Part shown: piece after piece, positions 1-8,008 of the stretch
Layout of the letters: each line of letters begins with the position of its first letter
Position numbering within the stretch: position 1 is the first letter of the stretch
Assembly: GCA_019694315.1 (NCBI GenBank)
Contig: JAIBCE010000046.1
Location: 1 to 33,903 of the forward strand
Reading direction: 5' to 3'
Length of the DNA stretch: 33,903 nt
DNA from: Sandaracinaceae bacterium
GTDB lineage: Bacteria; Myxococcota_A; Polyangia; Polyangiales; Sandaracinaceae
Translations under genes and position numbers: made by a program
Notes under the pieces: model-generated
The model's input: only the letters and a program-made list of their open reading frames with translations
Database searches by the model: none
What the model was told of the DNA's origin: nothing

Positions 1-1
1 T

Positions 2-1507
2 TCGCCCGATCTCGCGGGCGACTTCGATGGCAACGGCGTGCCCGACCTCGGCGGACCGAACGTGCGCTACGCGATGGCCGGCGGCTCGCTCGGCGGCATC
101 ATCACGGCGCTCACCGCGGGCGCCGAGCCGTTGATCACCGCGGCCGCGCCCGTGGTCGGCGGCGGCGGGCTCTCGGACGTCGCCATCCGCACCGAGAACG
201 GCTCGGTGCGCTCCGCGATGATCCTTCGCCTCATGGGCCCGCTCGTGCTCACGCAGCGGAGCGACGGTCCGACCGACGACACGTCGTGCGCCGCGGGCCA
301 GTACTCGGTGCAGGTGCGTGCGCCTCTGCTCGACGACGACGCGCGCACCGAGATCGCGTGCGTGGACGGCGACCTCCTCGGCCCCGACGACCTGATGATC
401 GTCCGCAACCTCTCGAACGGCGAGGTCGCGTGCGCGGGCGCCACGCGCCACGAGGCGGGCCGGTTCCGCGTGGGGATCGCCTCCGATCAGGGCGATCGCT
501 GGACGATCGAGCTCTACGAGAACGCCGCCGGCCTCGTGGACTATGGCGACTGCACCTTCGAGGGCGCCTCGCCCATGCCCGCTCGCACGATCGACACCTG
601 GGAGGTCGCCTCCGGCGACGGCGAGGGGCTCTGCGCGAATTGTGCGACGTTCGGTCAGACCCACTACGCCGCCGGCGATCTCCTCTCGGCCCCCGCAGCG
701 GGCTTCGGCCGACGCCGCCAGACCCCGGAGCTGCGCCGCCTCGTCATGCTCGCGCAGACCGCGCTCGAGCGCGGCGATCCGATCAACTACGTGGGCCGCA
801 TCTTCCTCCGCCCGCTCACCGCGACCGGCGTGCCGGCGGAGCCGCGCAGCGTGCTCGTCACCCACACCGATGGAGACCCGAACGTCTGTATCGCCACGGG
901 CTACGCGATGGCCCGCGCCGCGGGCGTGCTGCCGTTCCTCCCGCCCGACGCGCCCGCGCACCTCGCCGACTACCGCGCTCCGGCGAGCTTCGGCGTCGCA
1001 CATCCGGGCTTCGCGTCGCCCAACGACCTCCTCCTCGGATATCACGCGATCGAGGGCATCGCGCGGCTCGCACGACACCCCGTCTCCGGTGGAGGCGAGC
1101 AATTCCTCGTCGACGTCGACAACCTGAGCGACGGCCTGTCGTTCTTCGATCCGAATGGCCGTGATCCGCTGCCCGAGGACATGGGTGGGCTCGCGCCCGT
1201 TCGTCCCGACAGCCCCCTTCGCTGGTCACGGCACTCCCGCGCGGTCACCGGGCCGAGCGACGATGGCGTGTGGGAGTACGAGGCCGGAGCACCGATGTCG
1301 GGACTCGTGAGCCCCTACGTGGAGCCGCGCGGCATCCATGGCTTCAGCGCGATCTACGACCCGAATTCGCCCTTCGACATGGCCGTCTACATGTTCAACA
1401 TGCTCGGCCGCTACATCGGCACCGACGGCCGCGACATCCCGTATCTCACCGACCCCGAGGGCCACCACTGCCTCGAGGACTCGAGCTGCGACTACATCCG
1501 TCACTGA
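2..1507 (+). CDS. Secreted alpha/beta-hydrolase-like protein, 5'-truncated
   Basis: The reading frame is open from base 2, so the N-terminus lies upstream of the window; 501 residues are visible. The first residues hold a DxDxNGxxD calcium-loop-like motif. Just after it comes the nucleophile-elbow pattern GGSLGG, with the candidate catalytic Ser codon at 86-88, as in alpha/beta hydrolases. A GTG at 38 could be read as a start but falls inside the calcium motif, so it is unlikely to be the true one. Paired cysteines in the middle and at the end (for example the last 15 residues) suggest an exported protein with disulfides. The Asp and His of a triad could not be assigned with confidence. The stop codon lies 3 bp from the stop of the convergent gene. 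A lipase/esterase-like role is inferred from the elbow only. Confidence 0.6.
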   Translation, partial: SPDLAGDFDGNGVPDLGGPNVRYAMAGGSLGGIITALTAGAEPLITAAAPVVGGGGLSDVAIRTENGSVRSAMILRLMGPLVLTQRSDGPTDDTSCAAGQYSVQVRAPLLDDDARTEIACVDGDLLGPDDLMIVRNLSNGEVACAGATRHEAGRFRVGIASDQGDRWTIELYENAAGLVDYGDCTFEGASPMPARTIDTWEVASGDGEGLCANCATFGQTHYAAGDLLSAPAAGFGRRRQTPELRRLVMLAQTALERGDPINYVGRIFLRPLTATGVPAEPRSVLVTHTDGDPNVCIATGYAMARAAGVLPFLPPDAPAHLADYRAPASFGVAHPGFASPNDLLLGYHAIEGIARLARHPVSGGGEQFLVDVDNLSDGLSFFDPNGRDPLPEDMGGLAPVRPDSPLRWSRHSRAVTGPSDDGVWEYEAGAPMSGLVSPYVEPRGIHGFSAIYDPNSPFDMAVYMFNMLGRYIGTDGRDIPYLTDPEGHHCLEDSSCDYIRH

Positions 1508-1510
1508 CCC

Positions 1511-2203
1511 TCAGGCCGGCGCGCGGCGCGCCCGGACTGCCACGCTGACGAGGCAGGGCACCCAGGCAGCCACGATCGAGAGCGCGAGGAATCGACCGAA
1601 GAGGTCGGGTCGGATCATCGCCGCGACCGTCCCGATCGGCGCGAGGAGCGCCAGCGCGGCGCCCGCCTTGGAGAGGCGGCCGCCGTCCCGGAGCAGGAGC
1701 GCCTCGGGCACGGCGGCGAGCGCGAGCGCGCACCACTTCACGCCCGTCATCCACGGCAGGAGCGCGAGGGCGAGGGACGACGCGTCGAGCGTGGGCGTGA
1801 GCGCGAAGAGGCACGCGTTCTCGACGAGGTCGAAGAGGGCCCCGAGCCCGAGGAGCCACGCACCTGCGCGAGCGAGGCCAGGTCGCCGGGCGCGGAACGA
1901 CGCGAAGAAGCCCGCGACGAAGAGCGCATACGCCGGGATGAAGATCGCCACGTCGGCGGTGTTCGCGCGATCCATCGCGAGCACCATCGCGTCGCGACAC
2001 GCCGAGGGCGCGGCACCGAAGACGGCGTCGAGATCACCCTGAGAGCGCGCGAGCTCGAAGGCGACGATGGGCGGATAGTGCGGATCGAGCGCCCCGCAGG
2101 GGCTCGGGCGCATCGCCGTCGAGATCGCGCTGAGCGCCAGCACCACGAGGCCCGCGCCGAGCGCGCGCCGGGCCCACGACCGTTCGTCGTCCATGGGCCC
2201 CAT
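1511..2203 (-). CDS. Multi-pass membrane protein, unknown function
   Basis: This gene encodes 230 residues with about five or six hydrophobic segments: one near residues 15-30, others around 105-120, 135-155, 160-185 and two near the C-terminus, which ends in a short Arg-rich tail. A roughly 60-residue loop with two Cys lies after the first helix and probably faces the periplasm. The layout recalls DUF4386-like small membrane proteins, but no family motif was recognised. It starts 18 bp after the glutaredoxin-like gene and is probably cotranscribed with it. ATG 2203 is used; a second ATG at 2194 is an alternative. It converges on the preceding hydrolase gene with a 3-bp gap, so the two transcripts must overlap or end inside coding DNA. 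Confidence 0.65.
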   Translation of the reverse strand: MGPMDDERSWARRALGAGLVVLALSAISTAMRPSPCGALDPHYPPIVAFELARSQGDLDAVFGAAPSACRDAMVLAMDRANTADVAIFIPAYALFVAGFFASFRARRPGLARAGAWLLGLGALFDLVENACLFALTPTLDASSLALALLPWMTGVKWCALALAAVPEALLLRDGGRLSKAGAALALLAPIGTVAAMIRPDLFGRFLALSIVAAWVPCLVSVAVRARRAPA

Positions 2204-2221
2204 CCTACGACGCGCGGCCGC

Positions 2222-2590
2222 TCAGCCCTTGAGCAGCGTGTCGAGCTCGCCGGAGTCGATGAGCTTCTCCAGATCGTCGGCGCCGCCCACCAGCACGCCC
2301 TTCACGAAGACCATGGGGAACGTGGGCCAGCCCGTCCACATCTTGAGCGCGTTGCGCTTGCGCCACTGGCTCAGGTAGCTGCCCTTCTCGATGTAGGTGA
2401 ACGTCACGCCCTTCTTCTTGAGCGCCTTGCACGCGCGGCCGCAATTCGGGTTCTGGGCCATGCCGGCGACGACGATGTCGGTCTTCTTCATCGCCTCCAG
2501 CACCTCGTCGACGAGATCGCGGTGGTTGTCGCTGATCTTCTGGCGGATGGCGGGGTGGATCTTCGACTCGTCGAGGATGTGTCGCGGCAT
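2222..2590 (-). CDS. Monothiol-glutaredoxin-like protein
   Basis: The product is a 122-residue thioredoxin-fold protein. The active-site region (residues 47-56) reads NPNCGRACKA and matches the CGFS region of monothiol glutaredoxins, but as C-G-R-A followed by a second Cys (C50 and C54). The cis-Pro segment GWPTFPMVFVKG (88-99) and the following VGGADD are the glutathione-binding signatures of the family. Glutaredoxins of this class handle Fe-S clusters or reduce glutathionylated proteins in the cytoplasm. The start at 2590 is chosen because AAGGAGAG sits just upstream; the frame is open further to 2707, but that part has no homologous look. The gene probably forms an operon with the membrane protein downstream and is divergent from the M2 peptidase gene. 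Confidence 0.85.
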   Translation of the reverse strand: MPRHILDESKIHPAIRQKISDNHRDLVDEVLEAMKKTDIVVAGMAQNPNCGRACKALKKKGVTFTYIEKGSYLSQWRKRNALKMWTGWPTFPMVFVKGVLVGGADDLEKLIDSGELDTLLKG

Positions 2591-2602
2591 CGAGGCTCTC
2601 CT

Positions 2603-2646
2603 TCTCGGGTGACGGCTTCTCGGGTGACGGGCGTCTCGGGTGACGG
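2603..2646. repeat. Three direct copies of a 13-bp sequence in an intergenic region
   Basis: The 13-mer TCTCGGGTGACGG occurs at 2603-2615, 2618-2630 and 2634-2646, spaced 15 and 16 bp apart. It lies in the divergent gap between the glutaredoxin-like gene and the M2 peptidase gene. It may be a regulator-binding array or a replication-slippage product; the sequence does not decide. Confidence 0.8.
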
Positions 2647-2688
2647 GCTCTTTACGTCCGCCCGTTGCCAAGACAAGGTCGCGCCGCC

Positions 2689-4623
2689 ATGAGCAAGGTT
2701 TCTTCAAGCACCCTTCGCGCGACCGTGATGTTCGCGCTCCTTCCGCTCGCGTCGTGCTCCGGCACCGACGAGGCCCCGCGCCCCGAGCCCGAAGGCCACG
2801 AGGCCCCGAGCGAGGGGGAGCACGCCGAGGCGCCGCGCGGTGACTCGACGATCCAGCACGGGCGGGGCGACCGCCAGACCGAGAGCGCGGGACGCACGTG
2901 GCAAGAGGAGGCCGACGATCTCCTCGATTTCTACGACCCCGCCTACCGCGCCCTCTACACGGAGAGCGCGCGGGCGTCGTGGGTGGCCTCGACCGACGTG
3001 TCTCCGGAGCACACCGGCGCGCGCACCGCGGCCGATCAGTCGTTCGCGGCGTTCACCGGCTCGGTCGAGGTCATCCGTCGCGCACGCCTCCTCATGGAGC
3101 ACGAGGACGCCCTCGACGACCTCACGCGAAGACAGCTCCGCGCCATGCTCGTGCAGGCCGCGCAGGCCCCGCAGACCAACCCCGACCTCGCGCGTCGTCG
3201 CATCGCCGCCGAGGCCGCCCAGAGCGCGCGCCTCGACGGATTCCAGTTCTGCCTCGAGCGGCGCGGCGAGACCTGCGCGCGCCCGGTCATCGCGAACGAC
3301 CTCGATCGCATCCTCGCGGAGTCGACCGACCTCGAGGATCGCCAGCACGCGTGGGAGGCGAGCAAGGAGGTCGGCGCCACGCTGCGCGACGGCCTCGTGG
3401 CGCTGCGCGACCTGCGCAACGGCGTCGCCCGCGAGATGGGCTATCACGACTACTTCGAGCTCATGGTCTCGAACTACGGCATGACCGTCGACGAGATGAT
3501 GGCGCTGCTCGAGCGGCTCGTGGACGAGGTGCGTCCCCTCTACACGCAGCTCCACTGCTGGGCCCGATACCGCTACGCCGAGCGCTACCACGCGCCGCAG
3601 GTTCCTTCGACGCTGCCGGCCCACTGGGTGGGCAATCGCTGGGGCCAGAGCTGGCCGGGGCTCGTGGACGGCGTCGACATGGACGCGCTCGTCTCGAGCC
3701 GCGAGCCGCAATTCCTCGTGGAGCAGGCCGAGCGCTTCTACACGTCGATGGGCTTCGCAGAGCTCCCCGACAGCTTCTGGACGGCGAGCGACCTCTATCC
3801 GGTGCCCGAGGGCCAGACGCGCATGAAGAACGCTCACGCGAGCGCGTGGCACATCGACCTCGAGGGCGACGTGCGCTCGCTGATGAGCGTGGAGCCCACG
3901 TGGGAGTGGTTCACGACCACGCACCACGAGCTCGGTCACATCTATTACTACATGAGCTACTCGCGCCCCGAGGTGCCGTATCTGCTGCGCGAGGGTGCCA
4001 ATCGCAGCTACCACGAGGGCATGGGCGATCTCATCGCACTGGCCGCCTCGCAGGAGCCCTATCTGCGGGAGATCCAGGTCTTGCCGGAGGGTCAGGAGGT
4101 CGACGAGACCGCGTGGCTGCTCGACTCGGCGCTCACCGGCCCCATCACGTTCCTGCCGTGGTCGGCCGGCGTGATGAGCCACTTCGAGCGGGATCTCTAC
4201 GCGGGCGAGCTCCCCGCCGATCAGCTCAACGCGCGCTGGTGGGAGCACGTCGCACGCTTCCAGGGCATGGCACCGCCGAGCCCGCGGCCCACCGATGGCT
4301 GCGACGCCTGCACCAAGACGCACATCAACGACGATCCGGCCGGCTACTACGACTACGCCCTCGCGAACGTGCTCGTCTACCAGCTCCACGATCACATCTG
4401 CCGCGAGATCCTCCACCAGGATCCGCACGCCTGTAACTACTACGGCCATCGTGAGGTGGGCGACTTCCTCCGCGAGATCATGGCGCCCGGCGCGAGCCGC
4501 GACTGGCGCGAGGTGCTGCGCGAGCACACCGGCTCGGACCTGACCGCCGAGCCGATGCTCGAGTACTACCGGCCGCTGCTCACGTACCTCGAAGAGCAGA
4601 ACCGCGGCCGCAGCTGCGAGTGA
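2689..4623 (+). CDS. M2-family (angiotensin-converting-enzyme-like) zinc peptidase lipoprotein
   Basis: This is a 644-residue zinc metallopeptidase, probably a dipeptidyl carboxypeptidase, anchored as a lipoprotein. The start at ATG 2689 gives a clean signal peptide ending in the lipobox LASC (C23); an upstream in-frame ATG at 2665 only adds eight polar residues. Residues 24-70 are a Pro/Glu-rich linker. The zinc site is visible: HELGH at 413-417 (codons 3925-3939) and, 30 residues on, HEGMGD with E443 as third ligand, the M2 arrangement. The conserved W-x-W-F and GANRSYHEG stretches around the site also fit. Length is normal for a single-domain M2 enzyme. It faces the periplasm or outer surface and could trim peptides from prey or debris. 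There is no neighbour of obviously related function. Confidence 0.93.
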   Translation: MSKVSSSTLRATVMFALLPLASCSGTDEAPRPEPEGHEAPSEGEHAEAPRGDSTIQHGRGDRQTESAGRTWQEEADDLLDFYDPAYRALYTESARASWVASTDVSPEHTGARTAADQSFAAFTGSVEVIRRARLLMEHEDALDDLTRRQLRAMLVQAAQAPQTNPDLARRRIAAEAAQSARLDGFQFCLERRGETCARPVIANDLDRILAESTDLEDRQHAWEASKEVGATLRDGLVALRDLRNGVAREMGYHDYFELMVSNYGMTVDEMMALLERLVDEVRPLYTQLHCWARYRYAERYHAPQVPSTLPAHWVGNRWGQSWPGLVDGVDMDALVSSREPQFLVEQAERFYTSMGFAELPDSFWTASDLYPVPEGQTRMKNAHASAWHIDLEGDVRSLMSVEPTWEWFTTTHHELGHIYYYMSYSRPEVPYLLREGANRSYHEGMGDLIALAASQEPYLREIQVLPEGQEVDETAWLLDSALTGPITFLPWSAGVMSHFERDLYAGELPADQLNARWWEHVARFQGMAPPSPRPTDGCDACTKTHINDDPAGYYDYALANVLVYQLHDHICREILHQDPHACNYYGHREVGDFLREIMAPGASRDWREVLREHTGSDLTAEPMLEYYRPLLTYLEEQNRGRSCE

Positions 4624-4730
4624 CCGTCTCCGCGGGCGCTCGAACCAGCTCGCCCGAGCTCGTGTCGCGCTGGCCCGCGGCGGTCTGCCGCGGTACACGG
4701 ACGCCACCTCGCCCTCCAGGAGCCCCGGAC

Positions 4731-5303
4731 ATGCGCCTCGCCTTCGCCTCGCTGATCGTGCTCGCCTCGCTGTCGCTCGCGCCGCGCGCGTCGGCTCAGA
4801 ACAACCAGACGGTCACCGAGCAGTGCGCGATCCTCCGCGCGATGCAGTGGCTCGACAACGCCACGGCGCGGGGCGGAAGCGGCCTGTCTGCGGAGCACCG
4901 AGGCATGCTCGACGCGCGTGAGCGCGTGGCGTGCGCGACCGGCTCGGACGCGGCCCAGACGGAGTACTGGCCCAACGGCGGCATGCTCCGCTCCGGCGGC
5001 GCTTGGTACTACCCCAATGGCGGCATGTACCAGTCGGGCGCGGGCGCCTTCTACTACTCGAACGGCGGCATGTTCTCCGCCTCCGACAGCTGGTACTACC
5101 CGAACGGCGGCATGCTCACCTCGGGCGGCAACTGGTATGCGCCCGATGGCTCGATGTCGTCGGAGACCGGCCTCCTCACGCTCGCCCTGTCGCGCATCGC
5201 CCGCGAGCGCGGAGACCAGCTCCTCGGCCTGCGCCAACAGGAGCGCACCGACTTCTGGCGCATGGTCTATCTGGTCGCGCTCGTCTGGGAAGCCACGCAC
5301 TGA
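4731..5303 (+). CDS. Exported protein with five YPNGGM (MORN-variant-like) repeats
   Basis: This is a 190-residue protein starting at ATG 4731, preceded by CCAGGAG; the frame is open to 4620 but that part has no plausible N-terminus. A signal peptide with an Ala-Ser-Ala cleavage site ends around residue 22. From residue 79 to about 142 there are five tandem units of the form aromatic-Tyr-x-(N/D)-G-G/S-M, about 14 residues each: YWPNGGM, YYPNGGM, YYSNGGM, YYPNGGM and YAPDGSM. They resemble the YxNG core of MORN_2/YwqK repeats. The flanking parts are helical and charged. There are Cys near residues 35 and 68. The function is not known. The stop is followed by a hairpin at 5311-5331. Confidence 0.75.
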   Translation: MRLAFASLIVLASLSLAPRASAQNNQTVTEQCAILRAMQWLDNATARGGSGLSAEHRGMLDARERVACATGSDAAQTEYWPNGGMLRSGGAWYYPNGGMYQSGAGAFYYSNGGMFSASDSWYYPNGGMLTSGGNWYAPDGSMSSETGLLTLALSRIARERGDQLLGLRQQERTDFWRMVYLVALVWEATH

Positions 5304-5310
5304 CTACCGA

Positions 5311-5331
5311 GGATCGGCGAGACGCCGATCC
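5311..5331. terminator. Candidate bidirectional terminator hairpin
   Basis: A perfect 8-bp stem, GGATCGGC / GCCGATCC, encloses a 5-base loop (GAGAC). It sits between two convergent genes whose stops are at 5303 and 5350. There is no strong T-tract on either side. A second small inverted repeat (AGCCC-TTA-GGGCT) follows immediately and would help termination on the minus strand. Confidence 0.55.
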
Positions 5332-5349
5332 AAGTGTAGCCCTTAGGGC

Positions 5350-6399
5350 TCACATCGAGGCCCCGTCGAGCACGCAGGTCGTGAGCACCTCGGCGCTGAC
5401 GGGCACGACGTCGTGATCCGACATGCCGGTGATGCGCGCGAGGAAGTACGGTGGCAGCTGGCCCGCGCGCATGTCGGCGCACACCCCGAACGGGAACGGA
5501 TCCGGGGGACCGACGCCCTCGTAGGCGATGTCGGTGAAGGCCTGTCCGCCTCGCGTCACCTCGGTCGGAGTCACATTGAGCCAGCCCGTCGTGTTCTGGG
5601 TGGACAGCGGCGGAAACGACCAACCGGGCGGGGGCAGCGGCGAGACCATGCCGACGGAGCGATTGACCGACACGAAGGGTGGTCGACCCGCGCTGTGCGG
5701 CACGGAGATGTTGGCCAGGATCGACGTGGGCCCGCCGAGGTCCGTGCGGACGAAATTCCCACCGACGGGCGGGCCTTCGACGTCGTAGTGACAAGCGAGG
5801 TAGCCATTGGGCGGGTAGTGGCCGCCTCCCTCCGCGACGCCACAGCGGGCCTCGAAGGGGCCCATGGCATCGACGCCCGTCACCACCATGCCATAGGCCA
5901 CGAGCCGCTCGCTCTCGTCGTCGCACGCCAGCGTGAGGGACTCGTTCGCGTCGCCTTCGGCGAGCGTCTCTCCGTCGCGGTGGAACGTGACGATCCTGCT
6001 GACGGCGTGAGCCTGGAGCTCGGTCTCGCGATGGACGAGTGACACCGAGTCCACGCGCGCGCACTCCGGCTCCAGCCCGAGGCCGAGCCGCGCAGTGGCG
6101 AGGAAGCGAGCGCTGGTGGCCGATCGGAGCACGTGGATCGCAGCGCTCGCGCAAGAGACCGTGTGCATGGCCCCCCCCTCGGCGAGCGTGCACGAGACCG
6201 CTGCATCGGGGCCGACCGCGTCCGGGGGTGGCTCTCCAGTGTCGTCGGAGGAGAGAGCCCATGCGTCGTCGGGCGAGGCAGCGTCGGGCATGCGGCCTGC
6301 GTCCGGGTCCTCCGGCGAGCCCGCACAGGCTGGCGCGAGCATGCCCGCGAGCCACAACGTCCAGCGAGCCAGTGGGGGAACACGTCGGATCTTGCGCAT
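5350..6399 (-). CDS. Lipoprotein of unknown function with Asp/Pro/Ala linker
   Basis: The gene encodes 349 residues. ATG 6399 is preceded by GAGGAGAG and begins a basic n-region, a hydrophobic stretch and the lipobox-like APAC (C25). The frame is open to 6546 but the extra part is Arg-rich and not signal-like. Residues 26-67 are a linker with repeated PDA. The mature domain is rich in beta-forming residues and has about seven cysteines, probably disulfide-bonded. A central GGGHYPPNGYLACHYD segment and a Pro-rich PLPPPGWSFPP stretch stand out. No family was recognised. It is convergent with the YPNGGM-repeat gene and divergent from the paralogous lipoprotein pair. Confidence 0.7.
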   Translation of the reverse strand: MRKIRRVPPLARWTLWLAGMLAPACAGSPEDPDAGRMPDAASPDDAWALSSDDTGEPPPDAVGPDAAVSCTLAEGGAMHTVSCASAAIHVLRSATSARFLATARLGLGLEPECARVDSVSLVHRETELQAHAVSRIVTFHRDGETLAEGDANESLTLACDDESERLVAYGMVVTGVDAMGPFEARCGVAEGGGHYPPNGYLACHYDVEGPPVGGNFVRTDLGGPTSILANISVPHSAGRPPFVSVNRSVGMVSPLPPPGWSFPPLSTQNTTGWLNVTPTEVTRGGQAFTDIAYEGVGPPDPFPFGVCADMRAGQLPPYFLARITGMSDHDVVPVSAEVLTTCVLDGASM

Positions 6400-6417
6400 C
6401 GACTCTCCTCGGCGACG

Positions 6418-6435
6418 CGAGGGGGAGATCCCTCG
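6418..6435. promoter_or_regulatory. Palindrome CGAGGG-N6-CCCTCG upstream of a lipoprotein gene
   Basis: Perfect 6-bp arms with a 6-bp spacer lie 19-36 bp upstream of the ATG at 6399. The position fits an operator or a 5'-leader hairpin. No second copy was seen nearby, so support is weak. Confidence 0.25.
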
Positions 6436-6560
6436 GAGCTGCAGCGTCTCACGAACACCCCAGGCCCGGACCCCCGCTGCGTGCTCCGCCTCACGTCGTC
6501 GCATCTCCGCGTCCGTCGCGCGAAGCGCACGCCGCCACGAGAGCATGTTAGCGTGAGACC

Positions 6561-7958
6561 ATGAGATCCATGGCGCGCGTGGCCCTCGTCGAGTGGGCCT
6601 TGGTCGTGGCCCTCGCCACGGCGGGCTGCTCCCAGGGCCGCACCTTGGTCGTCCAGCTCCAAACCGATCTCGCGCCCGGCGTCGAGTTCGATCAGGCCTC
6701 GGTTCGCGCGCCGGAGCGCCACTCGCGGCGCGTCAGCCTCGACGACGAATTCAGTCGTCCGATGCACCTCGCCGAGATCACGGGCCTCGCCGAGGGCTCC
6801 AACGTCATCGTGGACGTGGAGCTCTCGAGCGGCAGTCGACACGTCGTGTCACGCCGCGTGCAGACGCGCGTGCAGGGCGACCAGATCGTGAACGTGATCA
6901 TCACGCGCAATTGCGTGGAGATCGCGTGTCCCATGCCCTCTGCGCCGGACGCCACCGAGTGCCGAGATGGCGTGTGCGTGCCGCCCGACTGCGAGGCCGA
7001 CGGCTGCGCCTCCTCGGAGTGCACGCGGGACGCCGACTGCACGAGCAGCGTCGCGTGCGTCGTGCCTCGCTGCGTCTTCGGCACCTGCCTGGACACACCG
7101 GACAACTCGGCCTGCCTGCCTGGCGAGGCGTGCATTCCCGACCTCGGTTGCATCTGGGCCGCGCCGCCCGACGCCGACGCAGCGCTCGCGAGCCCGGATG
7201 CGGGCTCCCCCGACGCCGTTGCCCTGCCGCCTCCCGACGATGCGTTCACGCCAGTGCCCGACGCGTACGTGGGGCCGAGCTTCACGCTGTCGTTCCTGCC
7301 CCGAGGCGGCGCGAGCTGGTCGAACATCCCGGTGACCGGCAGCTTCCCCACCGACAGGGTCGAGGCCGCTTTCGCGCCGCCCGGCGGGCGCGAGCTGTTC
7401 GTGCTCACGCACACGGAGCTCTTCGTGTTCGATCTCGGCACGAGGACCTTCACGGAGCGAAGACCGCGCGACCCGGCCTTCCCGGAGCTCGCGGGCATCA
7501 CGATCGAGGGCGCGGGCGGTGTGGACACGCGCGTGTTCGTCAATGCCCACGACACCTGGATCTACGAGTTCGCCCCCACGACGCGCACCGGGACGCTCAC
7601 GCAGTTCGTCCGCTACGAGGATCTGGGCGCAGACTGGCGGGGACCGCTCGCTCCGCCGTGGCACCAGCTCTATGCGAGCTTCTATCTGACCGACAACACC
7701 GATGGCTGGGCTCACGCCGACGCCATGATGCTCTGTGGCGCGACCGTTCCGAATCATGGCGTGTACCTGACGACGAGCGGCTTCGCGCCTCCTCAGCTCG
7801 TCGTCAGTGTCTACGACGCGAGCTGCGGTCAATTCGTCGCGCGCGCGCCCTACGGCACCGCGAGCTACACGGCCTTCACGCTCCCTGGAGCCCCCCTGCC
7901 CTTCGACATCGTGGCTGCCGAGTATGCGGAGGGTCTCTGGGCCTTCACCACGCCCTGA
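6561..7958 (+). CDS. Cys-rich lipoprotein, first of a tandem paralogous pair
   Basis: The product has 465 residues. The signal peptide ends in the lipobox TAGC (Cys near residue 23). An N-terminal beta-rich domain of about 90 residues follows (QLQTDLAPG..., then IITRNC). Next is a cluster of about a dozen cysteines (roughly residues 117-195) with C-x-x-D/x-C spacing like small disulfide modules. A PDA-type linker (about 200-240) leads to a C-terminal domain of about 220 residues with FTLSFLPRGG at its start. All these parts line up with the downstream gene in order and motif, so they are recent paralogues. The domain order suggests a surface protein that displays the C-terminal domain. No known family was recognised. 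ATG 6570 is an alternative start. Confidence 0.75.
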   Translation: MRSMARVALVEWALVVALATAGCSQGRTLVVQLQTDLAPGVEFDQASVRAPERHSRRVSLDDEFSRPMHLAEITGLAEGSNVIVDVELSSGSRHVVSRRVQTRVQGDQIVNVIITRNCVEIACPMPSAPDATECRDGVCVPPDCEADGCASSECTRDADCTSSVACVVPRCVFGTCLDTPDNSACLPGEACIPDLGCIWAAPPDADAALASPDAGSPDAVALPPPDDAFTPVPDAYVGPSFTLSFLPRGGASWSNIPVTGSFPTDRVEAAFAPPGGRELFVLTHTELFVFDLGTRTFTERRPRDPAFPELAGITIEGAGGVDTRVFVNAHDTWIYEFAPTTRTGTLTQFVRYEDLGADWRGPLAPPWHQLYASFYLTDNTDGWAHADAMMLCGATVPNHGVYLTTSGFAPPQLVVSVYDASCGQFVARAPYGTASYTAFTLPGAPLPFDIVAAEYAEGLWAFTTP

Positions 7959-8008
7959 CCGGCTCGCGAACCTCCGCCTCGACCACGAAACCCAGAGTCT
8001 CGCACCTC

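Noticed and set aside
2704..4707. Minus-strand open frame of 667 codons
   Set aside because: Antisense to the M2 peptidase gene with its intact zinc site; no motif or signal.
6593..8008. Long open extension of the second paralogue's frame through the first paralogue
   Set aside because: The product is Arg/Gly-rich and unlike any protein; the lipobox start near 8009 gives a proper N-terminus.
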